Part shown: in pieces, positions 43,370 to 52,738 of the stretch
Layout: each line of letters begins with the position of its first letter
How positions within the stretch are numbered: the first letter of the stretch is position 1
Origin: Haematobacter missouriensis
Lineage (GTDB): Bacteria > Pseudomonadota > Alphaproteobacteria > Rhodobacterales > Rhodobacteraceae
Assembly (NCBI RefSeq): GCF_000740775.1
Contig: NZ_JFGS01000012.1
Location: 1-64,000 of the forward strand
Direction: 5' to 3'
Length of the DNA stretch: 64,000 bases
Translations under genes and position numbers: made by a program
The notes under the pieces: model-generated
What the model saw: the letters and a program-made list of their open reading frames with translations, nothing else
What the model was told of the DNA's origin: nothing
The model's database searches: none

Positions 43370-43540
43370 CGGCTGTCGGTTTCCGAGAGGAATTGAAAGG
43401 GAATCCGCCGCCAGCCCATCTGGCGAACCGGAACTGCCCCCGCAACTGTAGGCGGCGAGGAATACTGCAAACATGCCACTGTGGTGCAGACCATGGGAAG
43501 GCTGCAGTTTCCGTTGACCCGCCAGTCAGGAGACCTGCCG
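43370..43540 (+). promoter_or_regulatory. Cobalamin riboswitch 1
   Basis: All core cobalamin-riboswitch elements are in order: P2 stem and AAAGGGAA near 43395, CTGCCCCCGCAACTGTA near 43434, GCCACTG near 43476, GGGAAGGC near 43495, and the terminal GCCAGTCAGGAGACCTGCC box near 43521. It lies 160 bases upstream of the btuF ATG at 43703. An SD-covering hairpin follows (next entry). Adenosylcobalamin binding would lower expression of the uptake operon. Confidence 0.93.
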
Positions 43541-43559
43541 ACGTCTGAACGCAACACGG

Positions 43560-43591
43560 CCCGGACGGGGTGTCCGGGGAGGTGCCATATG
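43560..43591 (+). promoter_or_regulatory. SD-sequestering hairpin and possible early start codon
   Basis: CCCGGAC (43560-43566), loop GGGGT, GTCCGGG (43572-43578). The right arm overlaps a strong Shine-Dalgarno GGGGAGG (43576-43582), followed after 6 bases by an ATG at 43589 that is in frame with btuF. This is the layout of a translational expression platform of the upstream riboswitch. Whether this ATG or the one at 43703 is used is open. Confidence 0.55.
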
Positions 43592-43702
43592 ACGTCTGTC
43601 CAGCGGGTGCCCCGGCGCGCCCGACCAGCCATATCTGCACAACGGCCCTTGGCCGTTCCTCTCCGCATCCGCCGGGACCATCATCCTGATCGGAGAGATC
43701 GC

Positions 43703-44713
43703 ATGATCGCGCGAAACATTCTGGCCGCCTTGCTGGGCGCGGCGGCCGTGGCATCCCCCGCGCTCGCGGAGAGTCCCTATCCGCTTCATTTGAAGAATTG
43801 CGGTATGGACCTGACCTTCGACGCAGCTCCCGCCAGCGCGGTGACGGTCGGCCAAGCGGCGACCGAAGTGCTCTATGCGCTGGGGCTGGCTGACAAGGTG
43901 GCGGGAACCTCGGTCTGGTTCACCGACGTGCTGCCTGAGTTCAAAGACCTGAACGCCGGGGTGGAGCGACTCGCGGACAATGATCCGAGCTTCGAGTCCG
44001 TCGTGGGGAAGCGCCCCGGACTGGTGGTGGTTCAGTATGAGTGGCACGTCGGGCCGCAGGGCATCGTGGCCACGCGCGAGCAGTTCCGCGACGTGGGTAT
44101 CCCCACCTACATCCTGCCTGCCGACTGCTGGAAAAAGGATAATGCGGTAGGCTCGGACGGCACCCGGTCCGCGATGTTCGAGATGGAAAGCATCCATGCG
44201 GGGGTGCGGGAGCTCTCCCGCATCTTCAACGTGCCAGAACGGGGCGATGCGCTGGTGGCCGATCTCCGTGCACGGGAAGAGGCTGCGACAGAAAAGGCAC
44301 AGGCGCTGGGGTTGAAGGATGCCTCTGCCGTGTTCTGGTTCTCCTCGGCGGAGATGGATGTCGATCCTTACGTCGCCGGTCGCAAGGGTCCGCCCGCTTA
44401 CATGATGGAAAAACTCGGCCTCAAGAACATCATCGAGAGCGATGAGGAATGGCCGGTGGTGAGCTGGGAAACCATTGCGCGCGCCAATCCGAGCGTCATC
44501 GTGATAGCCCGGATGGACCGTCGCCGGTTTGAGGCGGACGACTATGAGAAGAAGCTCGCCTTCCTGAAGTCGGATCCGGTCGCCAGCCAGATGGATGCGG
44601 TGAAGGCAAACCGGATCGTCGTGCTGGACGCCCATTCCATGGACCCCTCCATCCGTAATGTGAGCGCGCTTGAAACGCTTGCCGATGCGCTGCCCTCCTT
44701 TGATCTGAAATGA
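43703..44713 (+). CDS. btuF: ABC transporter substrate-binding protein, BtuF-like
   Basis: About 336 residues with a signal peptide (ILAALLGAAAVASPALAES) and a periplasmic-binding domain of the BtuF/FepB type: VTVGQAATEVLYALGLADKVAGTSVWFTDVLPEF and C-terminal IARANPSVIVIARMDRRRFE. Position after a cobalamin riboswitch and before btuC/btuD favours a corrinoid ligand. ATG 43703 follows GGAGAG by 7 bases; an in-frame ATG at 43589 would add 38 residues. It overlaps btuC with ATGA. Confidence 0.85.
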   Translation: MIARNILAALLGAAAVASPALAESPYPLHLKNCGMDLTFDAAPASAVTVGQAATEVLYALGLADKVAGTSVWFTDVLPEFKDLNAGVERLADNDPSFESVVGKRPGLVVVQYEWHVGPQGIVATREQFRDVGIPTYILPADCWKKDNAVGSDGTRSAMFEMESIHAGVRELSRIFNVPERGDALVADLRAREEAATEKAQALGLKDASAVFWFSSAEMDVDPYVAGRKGPPAYMMEKLGLKNIIESDEEWPVVSWETIARANPSVIVIARMDRRRFEADDYEKKLAFLKSDPVASQMDAVKANRIVVLDAHSMDPSIRNVSALETLADALPSFDLK

Positions 44714-45750
44714 CCGCTGACATCGGCCTGCGCGCGCGCCTTGCTGCCCCGGCGTGGATCGCTGCGCTTGGGGCCGGTGTCCTCGTCCTGGCGATCCTTG
44801 CCGGGGTCGTGATCGGTGAGATGCCGCTGCCCGTGGAAACGGTTGCGGCGGTCCTGGCGAACCGGTTGCTAGGGGCGGCGCAGTCTGTCGATGCGATAGA
44901 GGCGGCAATCATCTGGAACTACCGGCTGCCGCGGACACTGGTCGCCGCGGCCTGTGGGGCGGGGCTGGCGCTCTCCGGTGTCGTGCTTCAGGCGCTGATA
45001 CGCAATGCGCTGGCCGACCCGTATCTGCTGGGCGTGTCCGCCGGGGCATCGACGGGGGCGGTTGCGGTGACCATCCTCGGGCTTGGCGGCGGGGCGATCG
45101 GGTTGTCGGCGGGGGCCTTTGGCGGGGCAGCGCTGGCCTTTCTGCTGGTGGCAGCGCTCGCCCGTGCGGCGGGCGGCGGACCAGCGCAGCTCGTGCTTGC
45201 CGGGATCGCCGGATCGCAGCTTTTCAACGCTCTGACGAGCTTCTTCATCGCCAAATCCGCGAATGCGGAGCAGGCGCGCGGGATCATGTTCTGGCTGCTG
45301 GGCAACCTGTCCGGGGTGCGTTGGCCCGATGTGGCGCTGGCCATTCCGGTGGTTCTGCTCGGGCTGATCGTCTGCGTCGCCCATGTCCGCGCAATGGATG
45401 CATTCTCCTTCGGCGCGCGCTCCGCGGCGTCGCTCGGGATTTCGGTTCGGCGGGTTAACCTGCTGCTGATCGGCGCGACGACGCTGATGACCGCCGTCAT
45501 GGTGAGCCTCGTCGGCTCCATCGGCTTCGTCGGTCTGGTCATTCCCCATGCTGTCCGGTTCGTGGCCGGGCCGCGGCACGGGGCGTTGGTGCCGCTTTCC
45601 GCCTTGACGGGCGCGGTGTTCCTGATTGCCGCCGATATCGTGTCCCGCATGCTCATTCCTGGGCAGGTCGTGCCCATAGGCGTGGTTACCGCCCTGGTCG
45701 GGGCGCCGGGCTTCGCGCTCATCCTGATCCGCAACCGGAGGTTATCATGA
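44710..45750 (+). CDS. btuC: Cobalamin-type ABC transporter permease
   Basis: About 346 residues with ten predicted membrane segments of the FecCD/BtuC family: IWNYRLPRTLVAAACGAGLALSGVVLQALIRNALADPYLLGVSAGASTGAV is the diagnostic block, and VSLVGSIGFVGLVIPHAVRFVAGPRHGALVPLSALTGAVFL the C-terminal one. It overlaps btuF and btuD by ATGA. Confidence 0.9.
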   Translation: MTADIGLRARLAAPAWIAALGAGVLVLAILAGVVIGEMPLPVETVAAVLANRLLGAAQSVDAIEAAIIWNYRLPRTLVAAACGAGLALSGVVLQALIRNALADPYLLGVSAGASTGAVAVTILGLGGGAIGLSAGAFGGAALAFLLVAALARAAGGGPAQLVLAGIAGSQLFNALTSFFIAKSANAEQARGIMFWLLGNLSGVRWPDVALAIPVVLLGLIVCVAHVRAMDAFSFGARSAASLGISVRRVNLLLIGATTLMTAVMVSLVGSIGFVGLVIPHAVRFVAGPRHGALVPLSALTGAVFLIAADIVSRMLIPGQVVPIGVVTALVGAPGFALILIRNRRLS

Positions 45751-46514
45751 GGGTTCTGGCCAGAGATCTCGGCTGGCGCGTTCAGGCCCGGTCGCTGGTG
45801 GAGCGGGTGAGCCTCGACGTGGCATCGGGTGAGACGCTGGGGTTGATAGGGCCGAACGGATCGGGGAAATCCACGCTCCTCCGCCTCATCGCCGGGCTGG
45901 TTCCGCGGGGTGAGGGGGAGGTGTGGCTGGATGACGTTCGGCTCTCCCGGCTTCATCGGCGGGAGGCTGCCCGCCGTATCGCCTTTGTCGAGCAGCAGGC
46001 CGACACGGTGGAAGCCCTGACGGCTCGGGATGTGGTCGAACTGGGCCGAACGCCATGGCTCTCCGCGCTCCGGCCGTTCGGCGAAGAGGATGACACCATC
46101 GTGGAGGAGGCGCTGGCCGCGGTGAAGATGCGTCATATGGCGGCGGCGCTCTGGTCAACCCTGTCCGGGGGGGAGCGCCAGCGTATCCATATCGCCCGCG
46201 CGCTTGCACAGCGTCCGCGGCTGCTGCTTCTGGACGAGCCTACCAATCATCTTGATATCCACCATCAACTCGGCCTTCTCCGACTGGTGGAACAGCTTCC
46301 CGTGACGGTGATCGTAGCGCTCCACGACCTCAATCAAGCCATGGGCTGCGACCGGATCGCGGTGATGGACGGCGGCAGACTTGCCGCTTGTGGCCCACCG
46401 GAGGAGGTGCTGACACCCGCACGGTTGGCCACGATCTTCCGCGTCGGCGCGCGCCGCCTGACCGATCCCGCCGATAGGGCGACCATTCTGCGTTTCTGCT
46501 GCCTTGAGGAATGA
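45747..46514 (+). CDS. btuD: Cobalamin-type ABC transporter ATP-binding protein
   Basis: About 255 residues. Walker A LIGPNGSGKSTLLRLIAG, signature LSGGERQRIHIARAL, Walker B LLLLDEPTNHLD and ALHDLNQA are intact, and the family match is to the BtuD/FecE group. Overlaps btuC and the next gene with ATGA. Confidence 0.9.
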   Translation: MRVLARDLGWRVQARSLVERVSLDVASGETLGLIGPNGSGKSTLLRLIAGLVPRGEGEVWLDDVRLSRLHRREAARRIAFVEQQADTVEALTARDVVELGRTPWLSALRPFGEEDDTIVEEALAAVKMRHMAAALWSTLSGGERQRIHIARALAQRPRLLLLDEPTNHLDIHHQLGLLRLVEQLPVTVIVALHDLNQAMGCDRIAVMDGGRLAACGPPEEVLTPARLATIFRVGARRLTDPADRATILRFCCLEE

Positions 46515-46945
46515 CGATGCGATACGTGAAACATGCCGCCCTGATGCTCGCGCTGATGACGGGTCCGGTCCTTGCTGAAACCCATGACGTGAAGATGTAC
46601 AATCGGAGCGAGAACGGGGCGATGATCTACGAACCCTCCTACCTCCGCATCGCGCCGGGGGATACGGTGCGCTTCCTGTCCACCCAGCCCGGCCACAATG
46701 CCGCGACCATCGACGGGATGATCCCCGCGGGTGCCGATGCATTCAAATCGAGGATCAACGAGGACTTTGCTGTCACGCTCTCTGTCCCCGGTTCCTATGG
46801 CATCAAGTGCTCGCCCCATTACGCGATGGGCATGGTGATGCTGATCGACGTGGGTGAGCCTGCGGAAGCCGACCTGCCGCCCGACCTGCCCAAACGGGCG
46901 TCCGAGCGGTTCCGCCAGATTCTGGACGCGCGGCCGGATGACTGA
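46511..46945 (+). CDS. Pseudoazurin
   Basis: About 144 residues with a signal peptide (HAALMLALMTGPVLAET) and a blue-copper domain. Copper ligands are visible: His in PGHNAAT and Cys-His-Met in KCSPHYAMGMVMLI. Pseudoazurin shuttles electrons in the periplasm, usually to nitrite reductase or cytochrome c peroxidase. It is embedded between btuD (ATGA overlap) and cobF (8-base overlap), which is an unexpected place for it. Confidence 0.9.
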   Translation: MTMRYVKHAALMLALMTGPVLAETHDVKMYNRSENGAMIYEPSYLRIAPGDTVRFLSTQPGHNAATIDGMIPAGADAFKSRINEDFAVTLSVPGSYGIKCSPHYAMGMVMLIDVGEPAEADLPPDLPKRASERFRQILDARPDD

Positions 46946-47705
46946 TACGCTGGAAGTCATACTGATCGGCATTGGCACGGGAAATCCCGAGCATCTGACA
47001 CTTCAGGCGATCCGGGCGCTGAACCGGGCGGATGTCGTGCTCCTTCCCCGCAAGGGCGAGGAAAAGGGCGATCTGGCCGCACTCCGTCGGAGTATCTTCG
47101 CGGATGTGGTCAGCAACCCCGCGACGCGGATGGTCGAGTTCGACATGCCCGTCCGCGATCCGTCGATCCATGACTATCTCGCACGTGTTGACGAGTGGCA
47201 CGATGCGATTGCACGCGCCTGGCAGGACGCATTGTCGGCATATTCCGACACGCGAGTGGTCGCACTGATGGTCTGGGGGGATCCGGCGCTCTATGACAGC
47301 ACGCTCCGCATTGCGGGCAGGCTTGGGCGACCGGCGCGCATCACGGTCATTCCGGGCATCATGGCGCCGCAGGCCCTGACCGCCGCACACGCCATTCCCC
47401 TGAACGCGGTGGGGGAGCCATTCCTCGTCACGACGGGGCGACGGCTCCGGGAGGAGGGTTGGCCGGAGGGCGTGGAAACACTTCTGGTGATGCTAGACGG
47501 AGAATGCGCCTTTCGGACTTTGGAGCCTCAGGACGTGACCATCTGGTGGGGAGCATTTCTGGGCATGTCGAACCAGATCGTCGATCACGGCCCGCTGGCA
47601 GAAGCAGGCCCGCGTATCGTGGCGGCGCGGGCCGCCGCGCGGACAGAACATGGCTGGATCATGGATACCTATCTTCTGCGCCGTCACTCGGCGAGCGCAC
47701 CATAG
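46938..47705 (+). CDS. cobF: Precorrin-6A synthase (deacetylating)
   Basis: About 255 residues. DTLEVILIGIGTGNPEHLTLQAIRALNRADVVLLPRKGEEKGDL and VVALMVWGDPALYDSTLRI with TVIPGIMAPQALTAAHAIPLN are CobF blocks of the SAM-dependent tetrapyrrole methylase family. CobF methylates C1 and removes the C2 acetyl in the aerobic pathway. ATG 46938 overlaps the pseudoazurin stop by 8 bases. Its 3' end overlaps the convergent cobA by 22 bases. Confidence 0.9.
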   Translation: MTDTLEVILIGIGTGNPEHLTLQAIRALNRADVVLLPRKGEEKGDLAALRRSIFADVVSNPATRMVEFDMPVRDPSIHDYLARVDEWHDAIARAWQDALSAYSDTRVVALMVWGDPALYDSTLRIAGRLGRPARITVIPGIMAPQALTAAHAIPLNAVGEPFLVTTGRRLREEGWPEGVETLLVMLDGECAFRTLEPQDVTIWWGAFLGMSNQIVDHGPLAEAGPRIVAARAAARTEHGWIMDTYLLRRHSASAP

Positions 47706-48403
47706 AGGATCAGCGTCGGCGCCTCCTCCCGCAGCGCGACGGCCAGCCGCGCTGCGAGACCGGCCACCGTGTCACGGTGGAGAAGTTGACGCGGGGTCGA
47801 GACACCTTCGGCCATGAGCGCGGGGGTATTCTCTGGCAGGCCCTGCGCGATCAGCCGCTCGGCGAGTTCCGGGAAGGTTGCGCGTGCCATGAAAACCGCC
47901 GTGACCGCGCCCGGATCAGCAAGAGCGGCCCAGTTCAGTTCTTCCGGCAGCGCGCCCGTCACGTCATGGCCGGTAACGAACTGTACCCGCCGCGCGATGC
48001 CGCGCCGGGTCAGCGGAATGCCCGCAGCGGCGGCGGCGGCGCAGGGCGACGGCACTCCGGGAATGATCTCGAACGGGATTTCCGCCTGGTGGAGGGCGGA
48101 GATCTCCTCCTCGAGCCGCCCGAACACGCCGGCATCTCCGGATTTCAGCCGCACGACAAGGGCACCGGTCCGGGCGTGATCGACCAGCAGCCTGCTCACA
48201 TGTGACTGCCGGGGCGAGGCGCGGCCCGCTCGCTTGCCGACGGAGATCAATTCCGCGCCGGGGGGCGTCATGTCGAGGATTGGACCAGCGGAAAGGTCGT
48301 CATAGAGCACGACCTGCGCCCGACGCAGACGTCTGGCGGCTTTCACCGTCAATAGCTCCGGGTCGCCCGGGCCGGAGGAGACGAAACTGACGAAGCCGGT
48401 CAT
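47684..48403 (-). CDS. cobA: Uroporphyrinogen-III C-methyltransferase
   Basis: About 239 residues of SUMT type: GFVSFVSSGPGDPELLTVKAARRLRRAQVVLYDDLSAGPILDM, GALVVRLKSGDAGVFGRLEEE, FEIIPGVPSPCAAAAAAGIPLTRRG. CobA converts uroporphyrinogen III to precorrin-2. It starts with an ATGA overlap with cobB. No CysG-type dehydrogenase domain is fused, as in a dedicated cobalamin enzyme. Confidence 0.9.
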   Translation of the reverse strand: MTGFVSFVSSGPGDPELLTVKAARRLRRAQVVLYDDLSAGPILDMTPPGAELISVGKRAGRASPRQSHVSRLLVDHARTGALVVRLKSGDAGVFGRLEEEISALHQAEIPFEIIPGVPSPCAAAAAAGIPLTRRGIARRVQFVTGHDVTGALPEELNWAALADPGAVTAVFMARATFPELAERLIAQGLPENTPALMAEGVSTPRQLLHRDTVAGLAARLAVALREEAPTLILYGALAE

Positions 48404-49695
48404 GAGGCCCTCGCGATCAGGTGGAAGAACGTGCCGCTGACGGTTCCCCGATGGGAGCCTGTCTCCGCCACCGGCGCGCCGTCGGCGTCCTCGACACGGG
48501 CCAACGGCGCGTCTGGCTGTGAGAGAATTGTGGAATAGTGGAATTCGTGTCCTCTGAGCCGCGTTCCCGCAGGGAGACCGGGGAGTGGCGCCCGCAATTC
48601 GGCCAGCCGGTAGCCGAGGTGCATGCGCCGGGTGGCGTAGCTGGTGACAAGGCCAAGCAGCCCCGCCATCAGGTGCGAGGTGCCATGCGCGTCAACCAGC
48701 GTCTCGCCCAGCACCATGTAGCCGCCACACTCCCCGTGAACGGGCCGCGTCGCTGCGAACCGCCGCAGACCCGACAGGAACCTCTCTGACGCGGCGATTG
48801 GGCCCGCGTGAAGTTCGGGATAGCCGCCGGGCAGCCAGCAGAGGTCCGCTTCTGGAGGCGGCTCATCGGCGAGCGGGGAAAACGGCAGGATTTCCGCACC
48901 CCGCCGATGCCAGCCGTCCAGAAGATGCGGGTAGGCAAAGGAAAAGGCTGCGTCCCGCGCCAGGGCAATCCGCTGTGCAGGCGGCGGCAGGTGCTCTGCC
49001 TCGAACGCCATCGTCCCGCCGGAGGCGGCGGCCTTCAGCGCGGCGAGGTCCAGATGCGTGCGCAGGAAAGACGCGTATCGGGCGACGGCTGTCTCCAGAT
49101 CGGGGTGTTCCACAGCCTGCACAAGCCCCAGATGCCGCTCCGGCAGGGTCAGATCACCCCGCCGAGGCAGGGCGCCGAAACACGGGATGCCGACTTCCTC
49201 CAGAGACAGGCGGCACAGCCGCTCATGCCGGGGGGAAGCGACGCGATTGAGGATCACTCCCGCGACGCGGACACCCTTGCGGAGCGCGCCCAAACCCGCC
49301 GCGACTGCCGCCACTGTCTGTGCCTGACCTGAAACATCCAGGACCAACACAACCGGCCAACCCGTCATCGCGGCGATGTCGGCGCTGGCCCCGGTTCCGT
49401 GTTCGCCCGCTGTCGCCACCCCGTCGAACAGCCCCATGGAGCCTTCCGCCAGAGCCATCTCTCCGCCCCGTGCCAGTTGCGCGCCGAGGAGACCGGGGGG
49501 CATGGCCCAACTGTCGAGATTGAAGCTCTCACGCCCGGATGCAGCGCGGTGAAAGGCCGGATCAATGTAGTCCGGCCCACATTTGTAGGGCTGCACCGCA
49601 ATGCCGTCCTCCGCCAGACAGCGGAGCAGGCCGAGCATTACAGTGGTCTTGCCGGAGCCTGACCGGGGGGCGGAGACAAGGAGGCCGGACGTCAT
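48400..49695 (-). CDS. cobB: Cobyrinate/hydrogenobyrinate a,c-diamide synthase
   Basis: About 431 residues. Nucleotide loop [39 protein letters not shown], then GSMGLFDG, and a C-terminal class I glutamine amidotransferase domain with [11 protein letters not shown] holding the active-site Cys. It amidates the a and c side chains with ATP and glutamine. It overlaps cobM and cobA. Confidence 0.92.
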   Translation of the reverse strand: MTSGLLVSAPRSGSGKTTVMLGLLRCLAEDGIAVQPYKCGPDYIDPAFHRAASGRESFNLDSWAMPPGLLGAQLARGGEMALAEGSMGLFDGVATAGEHGTGASADIAAMTGWPVVLVLDVSGQAQTVAAVAAGLGALRKGVRVAGVILNRVASPRHERLCRLSLEEVGIPCFGALPRRGDLTLPERHLGLVQAVEHPDLETAVARYASFLRTHLDLAALKAAASGGTMAFEAEHLPPPAQRIALARDAAFSFAYPHLLDGWHRRGAEILPFSPLADEPPPEADLCWLPGGYPELHAGPIAASERFLSGLRRFAATRPVHGECGGYMVLGETLVDAHGTSHLMAGLLGLVTSYATRRMHLGYRLAELRAPLPGLPAGTRLRGHEFHYSTILSQPDAPLARVEDADGAPVAETGSHRGTVSGTFFHLIARAS

Positions 49696-50465
49696 GGTTT
49701 CACGGCGTCCAGCCGGCCTGCGCGAAAGCGTCGGTCGTAATCAGCGGCATAGAGGCGGCTTTCCTCGAATCCATCCTGGGCGAGCGCGGGGCCAACAAGG
49801 ATGAGCGCCGTCCGCTCCATCGTCTCGCCCACAAGCGGGACGATGGAGGCGAGGGTGCCGCGCACCACCCGCTCCTCTGGCCAGCTTGCCCGCCACACCA
49901 CCGCCACCGGGCACTCCGGCCCGTAGTGGTCTTCAAGCTCAGCCGCGATTTCGGCCAGCCGGTGAATGGACAGATGAAGGGCCAGCGTGGCTCCGGTCGC
50001 GGCAAAGGCCGCCAGCCGTTCTCCACCTGGCATCGGCGAGGCGCGCCCGCCTGTCCGTGTCAGCACCACGCTCTGGGCAACGCCGGGAAGCGTCAGTTCC
50101 ACGCCCAGAGTCGCGGCAGCGGCGGCAAAGGACGGCACACCGGGGGTCACCGTATAGGGTATGTTTAGCGCGCGGAGCCGGCGGAGCTGCTCCCCCATCG
50201 CCGACCAGACGGAGAGATCGCCGGACTGCAGCCGCGCCACGTCCTGACCCGCGCCGTGAGCCGCCGCGATTTCCGCCACGATGGCGTCGAGATCGAGGGA
50301 CGCGGTATTCACCAACCGGGCTCCGGGAGGGCAGTGAGCCAGCACCGCCTCCGGTATCAGCGATCCGGCATAGAGGCAGACAGGGCATGCCGCGATCAGA
50401 TCACGGCCCCGAAGGGTCAGCAGGTCGGGCGCGCCGGGACCGGCGCCGATGAAGTGGACGGTCAT
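49692..50465 (-). CDS. cobM: Precorrin-4 C11-methyltransferase
   Basis: About 257 residues. [99 protein letters not shown] are CobM/CbiF blocks. The ATG at 50465 gives a 4-base overlap with cobE. Longer upstream sequence in the same frame has no family similarity. Confidence 0.92.
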   Translation of the reverse strand: MTVHFIGAGPGAPDLLTLRGRDLIAACPVCLYAGSLIPEAVLAHCPPGARLVNTASLDLDAIVAEIAAAHGAGQDVARLQSGDLSVWSAMGEQLRRLRALNIPYTVTPGVPSFAAAAATLGVELTLPGVAQSVVLTRTGGRASPMPGGERLAAFAATGATLALHLSIHRLAEIAAELEDHYGPECPVAVVWRASWPEERVVRGTLASIVPLVGETMERTALILVGPALAQDGFEESRLYAADYDRRFRAGRLDAVKP

Positions 50466-50824
50466 GGAATGTCTCCCGTTACGGCGAGGGCGGCTGTCGC
50501 CATCCGGTCGCCGGATATGGCTCTGGCGCCTGCCAGCCGCCCGCCCGCTCCGGCCGCCGCGAGGGCGCAGGCCTCCGCCACGGAGCCGGTGCCACGGGCC
50601 GCACGGGAAGCGGCGCTCTCGCTTAGCGTGGATTGGGCCGACATGGCGTGTGGCGCTATCGGGATCAGCAGGTAGCCTGCTTCGCGCAGGGCGGTTGCCG
50701 CGGTGTGATGGAGCTTGTCCTGCGGCAGCGCGAGGCGACGGCAGTCTGTCGCGCCGGCCCGTTCCAGTGCGTCGAGCACGGAGTCCATCGTCGCAGCTGT
50801 CCGGAACCCGATACCGGCGATCAT
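50462..50824 (-). CDS. cobE: CobE (CbiG C-terminal type) cobalamin biosynthesis protein
   Basis: About 120 residues: [56 protein letters not shown], matching CobE and the CbiG C-terminal domain, which in the aerobic pathway is implicated around precorrin ring handling but whose exact role is unsettled. It overlaps cobL with ATGA and cobM with ATGA. Confidence 0.85.
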   Translation of the reverse strand: MIAGIGFRTAATMDSVLDALERAGATDCRRLALPQDKLHHTAATALREAGYLLIPIAPHAMSAQSTLSESAASRAARGTGSVAEACALAAAGAGGRLAGARAISGDRMATAALAVTGDIP

Positions 50825-51999
50825 CGGGTGATGCTCCATTGGACCACCGGGTAGCTGGCCTTCCAACCCCGTTTCCGCCCCAACGGACGGGCCTCCGAAA
50901 GCTCGATGCGCAGGAGGCTGCCGCCATGAACACCATGCCAGCTGGCAAGCAGCGCCTCCGTCTCCAGCGTGACGGCATGGATCACGAGGCGCATGCCGGG
51001 CGCGAGCCGCTTCCAGAGCGAATGGAGCAAGGCGTCATCGGCACCGCCACCGACAAAGACCGCATGCGGATCAGCTAGCGTTGCGAGCACGTCCTGTGCC
51101 GCGCCCGTCCGCACTTCCAGTGCCACGCCGAAACTGGCGGCGTTGCTCTGGCAGCGGAGGGCGCGCGCGGGGTCCTGCTCTATGGCGATGCAGCGGGTGG
51201 TGGGATCGCAGAGCATCCACTCGATACCGACGGACCCGGAGCCAGCGCCGATATCCCACAGCAGTTCCCCGTGACGTGGTGCGAGCGCCGAGAGCGCCAG
51301 CGCACGGATCGGGCGCTTGGTGATTTGTCCGTCATGATCGAACAGGCCGTCCTGCACCCCCGAGCAACGCGGGATTACCGGGCCCTTACCGGCGATTTCG
51401 ATCGCGGCGATCACCAGCGGATCAATCCCGGCCAACGCAAATTCCGCCGCCGTGGCCTCCCGGATACGCTCCGACCCGCCCCCCAACCGTTCCATCAGGG
51501 TAAGCCGCGTCTCGCCGAAGCCCTCGCCGGTGAGCCATTCGGCAAGTTCGCCAGCCGCCCTGCCGTCCCGAAGCGTCACAATGGCGCGTAGGCCGGGTGC
51601 AAGATGGCGGCGGAGCGACCGCAGCGGTGCTGCGTGAAGGCCCAGCCGCAATGTTTCCTCTTCCCGCCAGCCAAGACGCGCCGCGGCCAGAGCCGTAACC
51701 GAGGGTGCCGGGAAGGCGCGCCATTCCCCTCTGTCCAGCCGGGCCGTCAGCGTTCCCCCCGCGCCGTGCCAGAAGGGATCGCCGGAAGCGAGCACTGCAA
51801 CCTTCCTTCCCCGCAGCCTCAGGACCGGCTCCACCGAGAACGGCACAGGCCAGGCCCGCCGCTGCGGATGATCTATCATTCCCAGGTGTCGGGAGCCGCC
51901 GAAGACCACCTCTGCCGCCGCGAGGGCACGGAGGCTTGCGGCGGACAGGCCATCCGGGCCATCTTCGCCGATACCGATGATCGAAAGCCACTCACCCAT
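50821..51999 (-). CDS. cobL: Precorrin-6Y C5,15-methyltransferase (decarboxylating)
   Basis: About 392 residues: an N-terminal CbiE-like methylase ([54 protein letters not shown]) fused to a C-terminal CbiT-like methylase ([33 protein letters not shown]). It methylates C5 and C15 and decarboxylates ring C. ATG 51999 overlaps the start codon of the divergent cobK gene. Confidence 0.9.
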   Translation of the reverse strand: MGEWLSIIGIGEDGPDGLSAASLRALAAAEVVFGGSRHLGMIDHPQRRAWPVPFSVEPVLRLRGRKVAVLASGDPFWHGAGGTLTARLDRGEWRAFPAPSVTALAAARLGWREEETLRLGLHAAPLRSLRRHLAPGLRAIVTLRDGRAAGELAEWLTGEGFGETRLTLMERLGGGSERIREATAAEFALAGIDPLVIAAIEIAGKGPVIPRCSGVQDGLFDHDGQITKRPIRALALSALAPRHGELLWDIGAGSGSVGIEWMLCDPTTRCIAIEQDPARALRCQSNAASFGVALEVRTGAAQDVLATLADPHAVFVGGGADDALLHSLWKRLAPGMRLVIHAVTLETEALLASWHGVHGGSLLRIELSEARPLGRKRGWKASYPVVQWSITR

Positions 52000-52738
52000 G
52001 CGTCCGATCCTGATACTTGGCGGCACGACGGAAGCCAGCCATCTTGCCGGCGCGATGGCAGATGCGCAGCTCCCGGCGATCCTTTCCTATGCCGGACGCA
52101 CGCTCACACCGCGCGCGCAGCCGGTTCCTGTTCGGATCGGCGGCTTCGGCGGGGTGGAGGGGCTGGTGGAATATCTCCTGCGGGAGGGGATCGGCAGGGT
52201 CGTGGACGCCACGCATCCTTTCGCGGCAAAGATAAGCCGCAATGCGCGTACTGCCTGTCACAGGACAGGTATACCGCTTCTCCGGCTGGAGCGCCCTGTC
52301 TGGAGGCCGGCAGCGGGGGATCGCTGGGTGTCGCTGCCCGATATGGAGGCTGCAGCGGCTGCGCTGTCCGGGGTGCCGAGAAGGGTGTTTCTCGCCATCG
52401 GACGGCAGCATCTGGGCGCCTTCGCGGGAGTTCAGCAGCATCGCTACCTGCTCCGTCTGGTCGATCCGCCCGTGACACCGCCGCCCTTCCGGGATTGCAG
52501 TGTCGTCATCGGGCGCGGGCCCTTCGATACCGGGGCGGAGCGGGCGCTTCTTGAGAGGCACGGCACGGAAATCATCGTCACCAAGAATGCCGGCGGGGAG
52601 GGGGCAAGGGCCAAGCTCCATGCGGCACGCCTGCTGGGCCTGCCCGTGCTGATGGTCGAGCGGCCCGCCAGTGCGGGTGAGAGCGTAGCGAGAGTGGAGG
52701 ACGTGCTCCGCTGGTGTCATGCCGACCTCGGGGTATAG
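51998..52738 (+). CDS. cobK: Precorrin-6A reductase
   Basis: About 246 residues: [74 protein letters not shown], and EIIVTKNAGGEGARAKLHAARLLGLPVLMVERP. It reduces precorrin-6A with NADPH. The gene lies alone on the plus strand between cobJ and cobL, with its 3' end overlapping cobJ by 22 bases and its start codon overlapping that of cobL. An in-frame ATG at 51977 would overlap cobL even more. Confidence 0.9.
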   Translation: MRPILILGGTTEASHLAGAMADAQLPAILSYAGRTLTPRAQPVPVRIGGFGGVEGLVEYLLREGIGRVVDATHPFAAKISRNARTACHRTGIPLLRLERPVWRPAAGDRWVSLPDMEAAAAALSGVPRRVFLAIGRQHLGAFAGVQQHRYLLRLVDPPVTPPPFRDCSVVIGRGPFDTGAERALLERHGTEIIVTKNAGGEGARAKLHAARLLGLPVLMVERPASAGESVARVEDVLRWCHADLGV

